Shown: positions 23,261 to 33,400 of the stretch, one piece after another
Layout of the letters: the number at the start of each line of letters is the position of its first letter
Numbering within the stretch: position 1 is the stretch's first letter
Source of the DNA: Okeania sp. KiyG1
GTDB lineage: Bacteria > Cyanobacteriota > Cyanobacteriia > Cyanobacteriales > Microcoleaceae
Direction: 5' to 3'
NCBI RefSeq assembly: GCF_014132355.1
Contig: NZ_BLZO01000068.1
Span: 44,799 to 108,798 of the forward strand
Length of the DNA: 64,000 nt
Program-made: the position numbers and the translations under genes
Notes under the pieces: model-generated
The model's database searches: none
Told to the model about the DNA's origin: nothing
Seen by the model: only the letters and a program-made list of their open reading frames with translations

Positions 23261-24937
23261 ATGTCTTCTAATTCCCCAAAAAAATTAATTTTAATCACAG
23301 CACTTCTCTCATTAATTCCATTAAGCGCTGCTCAATACTTACCTCAAGTTAGTAATAATTTCCTCTCCACATTTTGGCAGAAATTAACAACAGCAAATCC
23401 CAGCAATAATTCACTAGCCATTACAACTCCTGCACCTTCACTATCTAAACCACCAAAACCTCCACTACCAACTTATAAAAACTTCGACATCGTAATTTAT
23501 GGAGATGAACTCCAAGGAATATGTGCGGCTATTTGGGCAAAAAAAACATTAGGAAATACAGGTAAAGTTGTACTAATGCGTTCCAATTATGAAAATGCAC
23601 CTCTAGGTGGTTTACTAACACGAAGTGGATTAGCTTATTTAGACTATGATAAAACACCTGGTTGGCAAAATCGACCATACTCTCAGTGCTTTCTTAACTT
23701 TTTGAAAAAAGCAAAAGTTGTCGAAGCTTGTGTTGAACCAGACAAGGCGACAAAAGCAATGAAAGAAATGTTAGAAGCAGCGGGAATTGTAGTTATTTCT
23801 CATGCTTCAATTACACCTTATGTCGAAAATGGAAAAATTAAATTTGTACAGATAAACGACACAAATATTAGAGTCAAAGCTGCTGCATTTATAGACACCA
23901 CTCAAGATGCAGAATTAGCAAGAAAAGCTGGTGTATCTTACTCTGTAGGATTTGCATCACAAAATCCCAAACTACGGGATGAAACTATCGCAACTTCTAT
24001 TGTTCCCACAGTGACTGGTTTAAGTATTTACGAATTCAAAAACATAGAAGCAAAAATACTGTATAACCGTCAAAAAATGACAAAAATAAAGACAAAAATT
24101 AAAGCAGACCAAGCACCCACAAATGCTGAATTTACCCTGGAAAAATTTAGATTGCCAATAATTAAAACATATAAAGATGGCTATATTAACAGAAGTATTG
24201 CTTTAGCAGGGGCTTATCACATTCATAGAAAACACTCATTTAATCTAGATTTATCATCAATATTCTTATTTGATAAACTCAATATCTGTCGTGTGGGTCA
24301 ACGGGAATTATCTTTGAATGGATTTTTGTTTAAATATAATAGTCAAAAGGTGAGAGAAATAGAACATAGTAACTTTAAACCAACTCCAGAAATGATTACA
24401 GAAATGCAGGAACTTGAGGCTTGGTTGAGAAAAATGTCAGGGAAAGATGTCAAAGTAATTTTACCTTCAGAAGTTTATATTAGACATAGCTTAAATATTA
24501 CGGATGTTGTCGATCCATTGACAGGAAAAGAAATTCTTCAAGGAGGCACTTCAGCAGAAAATTCCATTGGTACTTTTTCTTATGAATTTGATTTTAGAGG
24601 TGGTGTGAAAGGTTTAGGTATTAATTCTTTACCTCTACCTAGATATAACTTTGGAATTGAAAGTGCTTTAGCTAAAAATGTGAACAATTTAGCAGTTATC
24701 GGACGCTCATCTGGATATGTAGGAATTGCCGTAGCAGTAGCAAGAATTCAAACTATGAGTATTTATCAAGGACAAGCAATAGGAGTAGCAGCAGCTATGG
24801 CAAATCAAAAAGGTATACCTTTCAATCAAATTACCTCTGCTGAAGTTCGGGAAAAATTAGAAACATTAACTGGTAAAAAGACAAAATTAAGAGGTGAAAA
24901 TAGAATAGGAGACAAAGATTATAGTCATGTAAATTAG
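23261..24937 (+). CDS. FAD-dependent oxidoreductase (FAD_oxidored type), exported or membrane-anchored
   Basis: A 558-residue flavoprotein of unknown substrate. It has an N-terminal hydrophobic segment (about residues 6-25; signal peptide or anchor) and a Pro/Ser-rich linker (about 45-68). The dinucleotide-binding fold begins FDIVIYGDELQGICAAIWAK, so the usual GxGxxG is replaced by GDELQG. A conserved GGLLTRSGLAYLD follows, then AAAFIDTTQDAELARKAGV, and near the C-terminus NNLAVIGRSSGYVGIAVAVA and the flavin-closing YQGQAIGVAAAMA. The architecture matches the PF12831 family. A fragment resembling its last 20 or so residues lies at 29887-29945. The gene stands between repeat regions with no obvious operon partner. 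Confidence 0.8.
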   Translation: MSSNSPKKLILITALLSLIPLSAAQYLPQVSNNFLSTFWQKLTTANPSNNSLAITTPAPSLSKPPKPPLPTYKNFDIVIYGDELQGICAAIWAKKTLGNTGKVVLMRSNYENAPLGGLLTRSGLAYLDYDKTPGWQNRPYSQCFLNFLKKAKVVEACVEPDKATKAMKEMLEAAGIVVISHASITPYVENGKIKFVQINDTNIRVKAAAFIDTTQDAELARKAGVSYSVGFASQNPKLRDETIATSIVPTVTGLSIYEFKNIEAKILYNRQKMTKIKTKIKADQAPTNAEFTLEKFRLPIIKTYKDGYINRSIALAGAYHIHRKHSFNLDLSSIFLFDKLNICRVGQRELSLNGFLFKYNSQKVREIEHSNFKPTPEMITEMQELEAWLRKMSGKDVKVILPSEVYIRHSLNITDVVDPLTGKEILQGGTSAENSIGTFSYEFDFRGGVKGLGINSLPLPRYNFGIESALAKNVNNLAVIGRSSGYVGIAVAVARIQTMSIYQGQAIGVAAAMANQKGIPFNQITSAEVREKLETLTGKKTKLRGENRIGDKDYSHVN

Positions 24938-25190
24938 GGGAGTAGGGGAGTAGGGGAGTAGGGGAGTGGGGGAGTAGGGGAGTGGGTAGGGACGTTGCAT
25001 GCAACGTCCGTACAGAATAGGGGAATCAGAAATAATATATCTTATAGAGAATTTCATCTAAGTCAGGTACAGTAATAGTGGGCAAAATGCCCGCACTACA
25101 GAGATTTAAACATTAATATTTGTACCTCATATACCACCGAATCTCCTTTCATTAATTGATAATGGATAATGGTTTTGTTGCACAAAAGAC
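24938..25190. repeat. GGGGAGTA array and 28-bp palindrome
   Basis: Tandem GGGGAGTA (period 8) from about 24936 to 24985 runs directly into a copy of the 28-bp palindrome (24986-25013). The rest is AT-rich with no gene. Confidence 0.65.
24986..25013. repeat. 28-bp palindromic repeat (core CGTTGCATGCAACG)
   Basis: Third identical copy of the palindrome seen at 5985 and 13441. Confidence 0.8.
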
Positions 25191-26180
25191 GATCTGGTAA
25201 GCTATTTTTTTGCTAGTCCCTTACTCAAGCGATCGCTCAGTTTCAGCAGATTCATATTTAATTTAACTATTGTCCAATAGTTATGTTGAATTTAGATACA
25301 GTCAGAAGAAAGCGATCGCTCAGTTTCAGCAGATTGATATTTGATTTATCTATTGTCCAATAGTTATCTTGAGTTTAGATACAGTTAGAGTCAAGCGAAC
25401 GCTGAATTTCAGCAGATTGATGTTGGATTTATCTATTGTCCAATAGTTATCTTGAGTTTAGATATAGTCAGAGTCAAGCGATCGCTGAGTTGAGGGAGAT
25501 TAATGTGTGATTTAACTATTGTCTAATAGTTATTTTTATTTATATACGGTAACAGTCAAGCGAACGCTCACTTTCGGGAAATTAATGTGTGATTTAACTA
25601 TTGTCCAATAGTTATTTTTATTTATATACGGTAACAGTCAAGCGAACGCTCACTTTCGGGAAATTAATGTGTGATTTAACTATTGTCCAATAGTTATTTT
25701 TATTTATATACGGTAACAGTCAAGCGATCGCTGAGTTGAGGGAGATTAATGTGTGATTTAACTATTGTCCAATAGTTATTTTTATTTATATACGGTAACA
25801 GTCAAGCGATCGCTCACTTTCGGGAAATTAATGTGTGATTTATCTATTGTCCAATAGTTATTTTTATTTATATACGGTCATAGTCAAGCGAACGCTCACT
25901 TTCGGGAAATTAATGTGTGATTTAACTATTGTCCAATAGTTATTTTTATTTATATACGGTCATAGTCAAGCGATTGCTAAGTTGAGGGAGATTAATGTTT
26001 GATTTATCTATTGTCCAATAGTTATCTTGAGTTTAGATACGGTCATAGTCAAGCGATTGCTAAGTTGAGGGAGATTAATGTTTGATTTATCTATTGTCCA
26101 ATAGTTATCTTGAGTTTAGATACAGTTAGAGTCAAGCGATCGCTGACTTTCGGGAGATTGATGTTTGATTTATCTATAGC
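25190..26180 (+). repeat. Tandem array A: 11 units of 82-83 bp with a CTATTGTCCAATAG core
   Basis: The core starts at 25267, 25350, 25433, 25516, 25598, 25680, 25762, 25844, 25926, 26008 and 26091, so the spacing is very regular. Each unit also holds AGTCAAGCGATCGCT (or GCGAACGC / GCGATTGC variants of HIP1) and GGGAGATTAATGT-like sequence. The core is an inverted repeat (AACTATTG-tc-CAATAGTT in many units). Units are near-identical with no variable spacers, so this is not a CRISPR. A partial unit at about 26165 breaks off in unrelated sequence. Confidence 0.9.
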
Positions 26181-26252
26181 GACGAAGGAGCGTCGGAACG
26201 AGCGTCAGAAGTCTTAGACCAAATTAAGCAATTATCAATTATCCATTATCCA

Positions 26253-27173
26253 TTATCCATTAATAATTGCTTGCCCAAAAATATAAATTGATAGAATTGC
26301 TAATAATCCACGAAAAGCTAAACTGATAATTTTGTCTGGTAATTTAGGCAGAAATCTCGTACTAAATTGAACTCCTAATAAACCACCACATCCTAATAAT
26401 ACCCCAGGTTCCCATAAAACATTACCTCTAATTGCATGACCTATACAAGCAGAAAAAGCCGTAATTACAATCACTCCCAAGCTAGTTTGAATAGCTACCT
26501 TAATACTTTCACCCAATAATAATATTTGCAAAGGTACCATAATTACGCCACCTCCCACACCAAATACACCTGCTAATAATCCAGCCAAACTACCAGTAAT
26601 AACTCTAGCAAAAACCTTCATATATTTATCTGGAAATTTATAATTTATTTCTTTGACTATTTTCTCAAACATTAGTGGTAAAGGATGAGGAGTAAATGGC
26701 AAAATAAATTCCACGACAAAATCTTGATTCTTAGTATTTTCTGGTTTGACTTGAAGATTTTCCTGCCGATTATTTTGTAATTCCTCCTCTTGCTTTTTCT
26801 TCATAGTTATTTGTTTACGAAACTCCACTAAATAGATATTCAAAGCTAGAAATAATCCAAAAGCAAATAACAACCAACGAGAAGGAAATAAATTAGCAAA
26901 ATATACCCCTAACTGAGCAGTAATCAAAGCCGGAAATCCTATTCCTAACACTCGATTAATACTTAAATATCCCATTTTCCAGTTTTGAAAACTACCAGAA
27001 GTAGCCGTAATTATAATAGATAAACTGCTAGTAGCAACTGCTTGTATTGGTTCATATCCTAATGTTACTAATAAAGGTACCAGAACAGTACCACCACCAA
27101 TACCTAAAAATCCAGCTAATACACCCGCAAATAATCCAGAAAAAGCCAGACTAAATAATTCTATAAAAGTCAT
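26253..27173 (-). CDS. TauE/SafE family sulfite/organosulfonate exporter-like permease
   Basis: Integral membrane protein of 306 residues with the TauE/SafE internal duplication. Each half opens with a glycine-rich motif in a membrane helix: AGVLAGFLGIGGGTVLVPLL (about residues 17-36) and LAGLLAGVFGVGGGVIMVPL (about 195-215). About eight membrane helices are visible, with a charged cytoplasmic loop between the halves (about 118-165, rich in Lys/Glu/Gln). Family members export sulfite, taurine-related sulfonates or other anions; the substrate cannot be told from sequence. Upstream, a TTATCAG heptamer array (about 27176-27213) abuts the ATG. Confidence 0.88.
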   Translation of the reverse strand: MTFIELFSLAFSGLFAGVLAGFLGIGGGTVLVPLLVTLGYEPIQAVATSSLSIIITATSGSFQNWKMGYLSINRVLGIGFPALITAQLGVYFANLFPSRWLLFAFGLFLALNIYLVEFRKQITMKKKQEEELQNNRQENLQVKPENTKNQDFVVEFILPFTPHPLPLMFEKIVKEINYKFPDKYMKVFARVITGSLAGLLAGVFGVGGGVIMVPLQILLLGESIKVAIQTSLGVIVITAFSACIGHAIRGNVLWEPGVLLGCGGLLGVQFSTRFLPKLPDKIISLAFRGLLAILSIYIFGQAIING

Positions 27174-27946
27174 TTCAGTTATCAGTTATCAGTTATCAGT
27201 TATCAGTTATCAGTACCTCTGCAATAAAGAGGCTTGAAATACAGAATATTCTTTTTTTATCCTCGTTGCTTTTAGGTAACAGCTCATCTGGCAACAGATA
27301 AGAAGGTTTGCCGGACTTTTTATTGTTAGTAAATAACTAACTCTTGTTTGAAATATCATTTTAAAATGCTATATCTAAAAGAACTTATTTGGAAAACTCC
27401 AGTTATTGTATCCTAATTCTTTCTTCTTGCCCAAAATTTATTTTCAAAATAGAGAGCTAATATCAAGTTGCACTGATTAACCACAATATAAAAAGATGAA
27501 AAAGATGGGATACTCCTTAAGAATCATCTTAAGTGAGCCATGTCATCCGCCAAGAAATAAATTTATTGGCTCAAAGTAGAAGTCATCTAAAGATGACTAA
27601 AGATAGCTAATTTATTATGGCTAATTAGTGAGGCTTGATATGAGAAATTCCACAACTATAACAGATATTTAATTATGATCAATATTCACCCCATAAAATT
27701 TTAGTTTTTCTCAAATGTTATACTTAGCAAAATACCAAAGTAGGGATGTTGCATACAACGTCCCTACAGAGTAGAGGAAAATAATTGATGATTTATCTAC
27801 GATAATTGATTTTCTTTTTTATGATTGGAGATGTCTAATATTAAAGTTAAATACTTACCTTGAAAGCTGCCAATCATACTTTTGATAAATTTGAGAAATT
27901 TAAACAGATTAAACTTAATATTATTAAAGGAAAGTTATCTGAAAAA
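27174..27946. other. Intergenic region, no gene seen
   Basis: Contains a TTATCAG array next to the permease start, a perfect inverted repeat AGTCATCTaaAGATGACT (27581-27598) and a 28-bp palindrome variant (27740-27767). The next gene could start at a TTG at 27860, but I prefer the ATG at 27947. Confidence 0.5.
27740..27767. repeat. 28-bp palindromic repeat, variant core
   Basis: Same length and ends as the other palindromes (GTAGGG and CCCTAC), with core ATGTTGCATACAACGT containing one arm mismatch. Confidence 0.75.
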
Positions 27947-29179
27947 ATGCCCAAACAATCTATTCCCAGAATTGAATATCTACGAGTACAAAATTATCGC
28001 GCTCTGCGTGACTTAGAACTCAAAAAAATCACCCCATTAACTGTATTTTTAGGTCCAAATGGTAGTGGTAAATCTACAATATTTGATGTTTTTGCTTTTT
28101 TATCAGAATGTTTCACAGATGGGCTGAGAAAAGCTTGGGAAAAAAGAGGTAGATTTCGAGAACTACGAACTAGAGATACTGAAGGAAATATAGTATTTGA
28201 ACTTAAGTATCGAGAAACAAAAAAATCGCCTTTAATTACATATCATCTTGCCATTGCTGAAAGAATAAAAGGTCCTTATGTTGCTGAAGAATGGCTGCAA
28301 TGGAGAAGAGCTGAAAGAGGAAAACCTTTTAAGTTTTTAGACTTTAAAGAAGGGGAAGGCGAAGTAACTACTGGGGAAAAGCCTGATAAAGATGATAACC
28401 GCATCAAAGAAAAGCTAGAATCTGCTGAATTTTTAGCAGTAAGTACCCTCGGACAATTTGCTAAACATCCTCGTGTTAGTGCCTTAAGAAAATTTATTAC
28501 AGGTTGGCATCTTTCCTATTTAACTGCAGATAATACTCGCAGTATTCCCGAAGCAGGTGCCCAAGAAAGATTATCTCCAACAGGTGATAATTTACCTAAT
28601 GTCGTTCAATATCTGAAAGAACAACATCCAGAACGACTTGAAAAAATTCTTGATATCCTTTCCTGTCGAGTTCCACGCTTGGAAAAAGTTGCTGCTTCAA
28701 TTATGCAAGATGGGAGACTTTTGCTACAAATAAAAGATGCTCCTTTTGCTACACCAATTTTAGCTAAGTTTGCCTCCGATGGCACATTGAAAATGTTAGC
28801 TTATCTCACTGTATTGCATGACCCAGATCCAGCACAACTTATCGGTATTGAAGAACCAGAAAATCATTTACATCCTCGTTTATTACCAGAACTTGCTGAA
28901 GAATGTCGCGCTGCTTCAGCTAATACTCAACTGATGGTGACAACTCATTCTCCATTTTTTGTTGATGGGCTAAAACCACAGGAGTTATGGGTGCTTTATC
29001 GAGATAAAAATGGCTATACTCAAGCTAAACGTACTGACGAAATGCGAGGAATTAAAGAATTTGTGGAAGAAGGAGCTTCTTTAGGTGATTTATGGATGGA
29101 AGACTTTTTTGAAGTTGGAAATCCTTTAAAAAATCAAGGTGCTCCACGCAAAAATCAACCTAGAAATCAATCATTATAG
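27947..29179 (+). CDS. AAA/ABC-type ATPase (AAA_15/AAA_21, OLD-like) of a two-gene module
   Basis: SMC/OLD-like ATPase. From the ATG at 27947 it opens [17 protein letters not shown], the usual start of the family. Walker A is GPNGSGKST; later come [16 protein letters not shown] (signature-like), the Walker [15 protein letters not shown] and the switch [11 protein letters not shown]. The ATP-binding site therefore looks complete. No nuclease domain is fused to it. The stop lies 12 bp before a DUF4276 gene on the same strand, so the two form an operon. ATPase plus TOPRIM-like pairs are a recurring design of anti-phage systems such as PARIS (AriA/AriB) and OLD/Gabija; membership here is inference. 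A TTG start at 27860 would add 29 residues, but AAAGGAAAG upstream of 27947 and the family start favour the ATG. Confidence 0.85.
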   Translation: MPKQSIPRIEYLRVQNYRALRDLELKKITPLTVFLGPNGSGKSTIFDVFAFLSECFTDGLRKAWEKRGRFRELRTRDTEGNIVFELKYRETKKSPLITYHLAIAERIKGPYVAEEWLQWRRAERGKPFKFLDFKEGEGEVTTGEKPDKDDNRIKEKLESAEFLAVSTLGQFAKHPRVSALRKFITGWHLSYLTADNTRSIPEAGAQERLSPTGDNLPNVVQYLKEQHPERLEKILDILSCRVPRLEKVAASIMQDGRLLLQIKDAPFATPILAKFASDGTLKMLAYLTVLHDPDPAQLIGIEEPENHLHPRLLPELAEECRAASANTQLMVTTHSPFFVDGLKPQELWVLYRDKNGYTQAKRTDEMRGIKEFVEEGASLGDLWMEDFFEVGNPLKNQGAPRKNQPRNQSL

Positions 29180-29191
29180 GAGTAGTTAATC

Positions 29192-29815
29192 TTGCATATT
29201 GAATTTCTAGTGGAAGATTTATCGACGGCGGAAGCTCTCAGTTATTTATTGCCAAATATTCTGAGCGATTCGATAACTTTTGAAACTCATTCTTTTCAGG
29301 GCAAACAAGATTTACTTTCTAAACTACCGAACCGATTAAAAGGATATCAAAAATGGATACCCGATTATTACAGAATAATAATTCTAGTAGATAAAGATAA
29401 TGAAGATTGTCAAAAATTAAAACGGAAGTTAGAAAAAATTGCTGTAGATGCTGGATTTGTTACAAAATCTGTAGCAAAAGGTCAAAGGAAAAATAAATAT
29501 CAGTTAATTAATAGGATTATGATTGAAGAATTAGAAGCTTGGTTTTTTGGAGACATTCAAGCTGTGACTAAAGCTTATCCTAAAGTCTCTAAAAATATTT
29601 GTGAAAAAGCTACATATCGTGACCCTGATGATATTAAAGGTGGTACTTGGGAAGCTTTAGAAAGGGTACTTCAAAAAGCAGGTTATCATCAAGGAGGATT
29701 ACAAAAATTGAAAGCTGCAAGAGATATTGCTCCCCAGATGAAACCCACAAAAAATAGCTCTAAAAGTTTTCAAGTTTTTTATACTTGTTTATTAGAAATA
29801 ATACAATCTGAATAA
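29192..29815 (+). CDS. DUF4276 family protein, TOPRIM-like partner of the ATPase
   Basis: A 207-residue protein. The start is TTG at 29192, with TAGGAG nine bases upstream (overlapping the preceding stop region). The N-terminus reads HIEFLVEDLSTAEALSYLLP: a strand ending in VE with the acidic residue typical of TOPRIM folds. The second motif is IIILVDKDNEDCQKL (DxD). The C-terminal half has IEELEAWFFGD and RDPDDIKGGTWEALERVL, conserved in DUF4276. TOPRIM-like folds coordinate metal for phosphodiester chemistry, so a nuclease role driven by the upstream ATPase is plausible but unproven. No other gene is attached downstream. Confidence 0.8.
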   Translation: MHIEFLVEDLSTAEALSYLLPNILSDSITFETHSFQGKQDLLSKLPNRLKGYQKWIPDYYRIIILVDKDNEDCQKLKRKLEKIAVDAGFVTKSVAKGQRKNKYQLINRIMIEELEAWFFGDIQAVTKAYPKVSKNICEKATYRDPDDIKGGTWEALERVLQKAGYHQGGLQKLKAARDIAPQMKPTKNSSKSFQVFYTCLLEIIQSE

Positions 29816-30467
29816 ATTTAATTTAATCAAATATGAAATTAGAAACTAATCAGGATTTATCAAGGTCAGGTAATTAAGAATAGCTCCTGCAATGGCTAAT
29901 CCAAAAAGTTTACCTTTAAATCAAATTACCTCTGCATTTCATTTATGCGTTGGCGGAGCCTAGTGGCAGCTATATCGCGCGCGGTAATGCGTAAGAAAAA
30001 CCACAAACTAATTTAATTAATGAAGGGGTTATTATGAGGTTATTATGGTGTCTTACTTATGGTTTGATCGGATTTTTTCTGTTTACTTGAATAACTTCTA
30101 TTACAACTGTATTAAGTGTTACTCATTAATATCATGTCCAATTAACGACATTTAAAATTTTCAGAAAATCCGATTTGTCAATCCTTCGGGAAAAACGCAT
30201 ATCCCTTGAGTATCTCTAAATATAGATAGCTTAAAGAGACCAAAAATATTTTGGCCTCCTTTGGCATTGCTAATTGCTGTCAAAGTAGAGATTTTACCTA
30301 TTTGCTTTATACAAGATTAAACCCTTGGTCAGTCTCTTTTTCAGGATAAATCTCTATTATCTGGGGCAAAATTTGTGAAATATTGGCTGCTATTAATAGG
30401 TTTTAGCCTTCGCTGAGTTTTCTATACAAAAACAGAACTCGAAAATACACTAGAAAAGGAAGAAAAA
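29816..30467. other. Intergenic region with a decayed FAD-oxidoreductase tail
   Basis: Apart from the fragment at 29887-29945 the stretch has no gene. TTAATATCATGTCCAATTAA near 30126 resembles one end of the 6252-6412 element without a partner end. A frame of only 18 codons (30032-30088, MRLLWCLTYGLIGFFLFT) is hydrophobic but too short to call. Confidence 0.45.
29887..29945 (+). pseudogene. Fragment similar to the C-terminus of the 23.3-kb FAD oxidoreductase
   Basis: Reads APAMANPKSLPLNQITSA, close to AAAMANQKGIPFNQITSA near the end of the protein at 23261-24937. The similarity breaks at both sides. It is probably the relic of a second family member or of a rearrangement. Confidence 0.45.
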
Positions 30468-33400
30468 ATGATTTATCAAAATCCAGAATATTACCAAAAA
30501 TATTTGTTTTTAATAGAACAATTACTTAGGTCTCCTCAAGGTCAGTATCAAAGTATTTTAGATGGTAATTCCGAACTCATAGATACTGAGTTTATTGAGA
30601 TGATGAGACAGAGGGCGGAAGCTGAAAAAAATATGGGTAATATTCAGAATGCTGAGTTATTAAATTCAATTGCAGATAGACTGAATGAAAATTTACCATC
30701 ATCTTTTTCTAGCAATTTAGATCGAGAGAAAAAGCAAAATCTAGAATCATCTAGTAGTGATAATTTTAATCAACCGAAGACACAACAAAAAATTCCTGAA
30801 TTACCAGAAGCTCAACAGATAGTATTGGTTGATATATTTAAAAATATTGAAAAACATGGAACAAATAGAGAAATTATTTATCCAATTTTACAAAAACATT
30901 TACCTCAATTAAATCTAGAATTTGCTGATAATTTACGACGTTGGGCAACTATAGGTTTAAGTCAAATATCCACTCAATATGCTCAGAATTTGGCTTTATC
31001 CTTAGTAAATTTAAGTGGTTTAATGCTGTATTTTCCTTTTGGCGACAGGGGAACTAATATTGCTATTAGTAGAGCAGGTTTTGAAAGTTCTTTAACCTTT
31101 TTCACTAGAGAAAAATTCCCTGAAGCTTATGCCGAATTAATGATTAATTTGGGGATAGCTGTTGAAGAAGACCTTTTAGCAGACTCGGTGGAGAAATGGG
31201 AAGAAGCGATCGCTTGTTATGAAAAAGCATCTGAGATATTTACTCGTGAAGTTAATCCTGAAAGATGGGCATTTATTCAAGAAAACTTAGGTAATGCTTA
31301 TCGCAACCGCAAGCAAGGGGAACCAGAAATTAATTTACAACAGTCAATTACTTTCTATCAGAATGCTCTACAGGTTTTTACTGTAGAAAAAAATCGGGAA
31401 AAGTGGGGGCTGACTCAAAATAATTTAGGAAGTTCTTATTTACAATTATCTATGGTGAATCTGAAGGAATCCAGGGAAGATAAAGAACAGTTGATAGAAA
31501 GTTCTATTGAATGTTATGAAAAAGCATTACAAGTCTTTAAAAAAGATCCTTATCCTGACAATTTAGCATTCGTACAAAATAGTTTAGGTCAAGCTTATAC
31601 TGTTCGGTTACAAGGAAATTATAATGATAATCATAAAAAAGCCCAGCAGTATTTTGAAAATGCTTTGTCAGTTTATACTCCTACAAGTAATCCCTATTAT
31701 TATCAACAGGTAAAAGTCAATCAGCAAAAACTTCAAGAGTTAAGAGAAGCCGTATCTTACATAGATTCACCCATGGAAAATAAAGAAGATTTTTCCTTTA
31801 TTATTGAATTGTTAAAGCTTACCTTAGCGAGTCAAGGTGATGCACAAAAAGTATTTGCATTCTTAGAAAAAATTTAGGTGAACTTAATCAAGAATTTCCC
31901 AAAAAGTTTAAAATTTCTATTTCTCTTTTACTCAGCAGTACAGATAAAGAGGTTTTAGATTATTTTACAGCAGCAGCTATATTAATGTTTAGCAGTTTCA
32001 TCAAAAGGTTTCCCAAAGGCAATCGAGAGATTAATCTGAATGTTTCTATTATAGGCATGGAAACGGTGTTAGATATTTATACAAAAGAAAATAAACATTT
32101 GGAGTTACCTTTGAAATTGGGAATAATACAGCTAATTTTGGGAGAAGCTTTTTATGAAAAATATGAGAATAAATGGGGTGATATGTTAGTTAATTTAGAG
32201 GAAGCTATTAAATTTTTTGAACAAGGATTTACTGCTTTGAGTTATGAAAATACTCCCGATCGAGAATTATGGCTTTCTTGTAAAAATAAATTAGGAATTT
32301 GTTACTGGGAAAAAAGCAAAATAAAAGGCAACCTTAATGATGTTGAAAAAGCGATTGATGCCTATAAATTAGCTTTGAACTATTACCCAGAAAAAACGTT
32401 AAATTGGGCAATGGTACAGATGAATCTTGGTAATGCTTATTGCAATCGTCAAGGCAATCCTTTACACAATTTAAACCAAGCCATTAAGTGTTATGAAAAA
32501 TCCTTGATAGTTCGCAAGCAAGAAACTTATCCTAAACAATGGGCAGATGTTCAGCAAAATTTAGGAGTAGCATATTATCGCAGAGGAATGCTCGGACATT
32601 CAGAAAGTGCAGAAGATATTGAGAAAGCAATTGAATGTAATAATAATGCCTTAAAGGTTTATAAAGATGCTAACAAATACCCCTCCCAATGGGCTGAATC
32701 ACAACATAATTTAGGAATTGATTATAGCGATCGCCGTAAAGGAATGTATGCTGACAATATCGATTTAGCAATTGACCATTTGAATCAATCTCTAACAGTA
32801 AGAACTAAAGAAACTTACCCTTATAAATGGGCCTACACGCAAAAGAATTTAGGAGCAATTTATCGTCAAAGAGCACAGGGGGGAAGAGGTGATAGCATTA
32901 CTAGCTACAAATTAGCAATTGAATGCCATGAAAAAGCTTTGCAGGTTTTCAGCCAGGAAAAATATCCTGTTGATTGGGCAGAAACTCAAGGTAACTTAGC
33001 TGCATGTTACAGATATTTTGCCAATCTTACTAAACCTAGAGAGAACTTGAAAAAAGCTATTGCTTGTGCAACTAACGCTATAAATCAATTCCAAGATAAT
33101 CCCCAAAAATTAGCTAATGTTAAATTTGAATTGGGAACTTGTTATAAAAATTTGGCATTGACAGGGGAAGAGCGAGAAAAAAATCTAACTCTAGCTATTA
33201 AATGTTATCAAGATACTCTTGGTGTAACTTCCCGTGAAAGCAAGCCTTTTGCTTGGGCCGATCTAAAAAATAGTTTAGGTAATGCTTATCAACATAACGG
33301 TCAATATCAAGACGCTATCAACTCTTATCAAGATGCTCTTCTGGTTCATACTCGCAATGCTTTTCCTATTGACTACATCAAAACTTTAATTAATATAGGA

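Noticed and set aside
25190-26180. Array A (and B, C, E) as CRISPR arrays
   Set aside because: Units are near-identical across their whole length, with no variable spacers, and no cas genes are nearby.
27947-29815. Firm assignment of the ATPase pair as PARIS
   Set aside because: The small partner looks like DUF4276, not the DUF4435 of AriB; only the general design matches.
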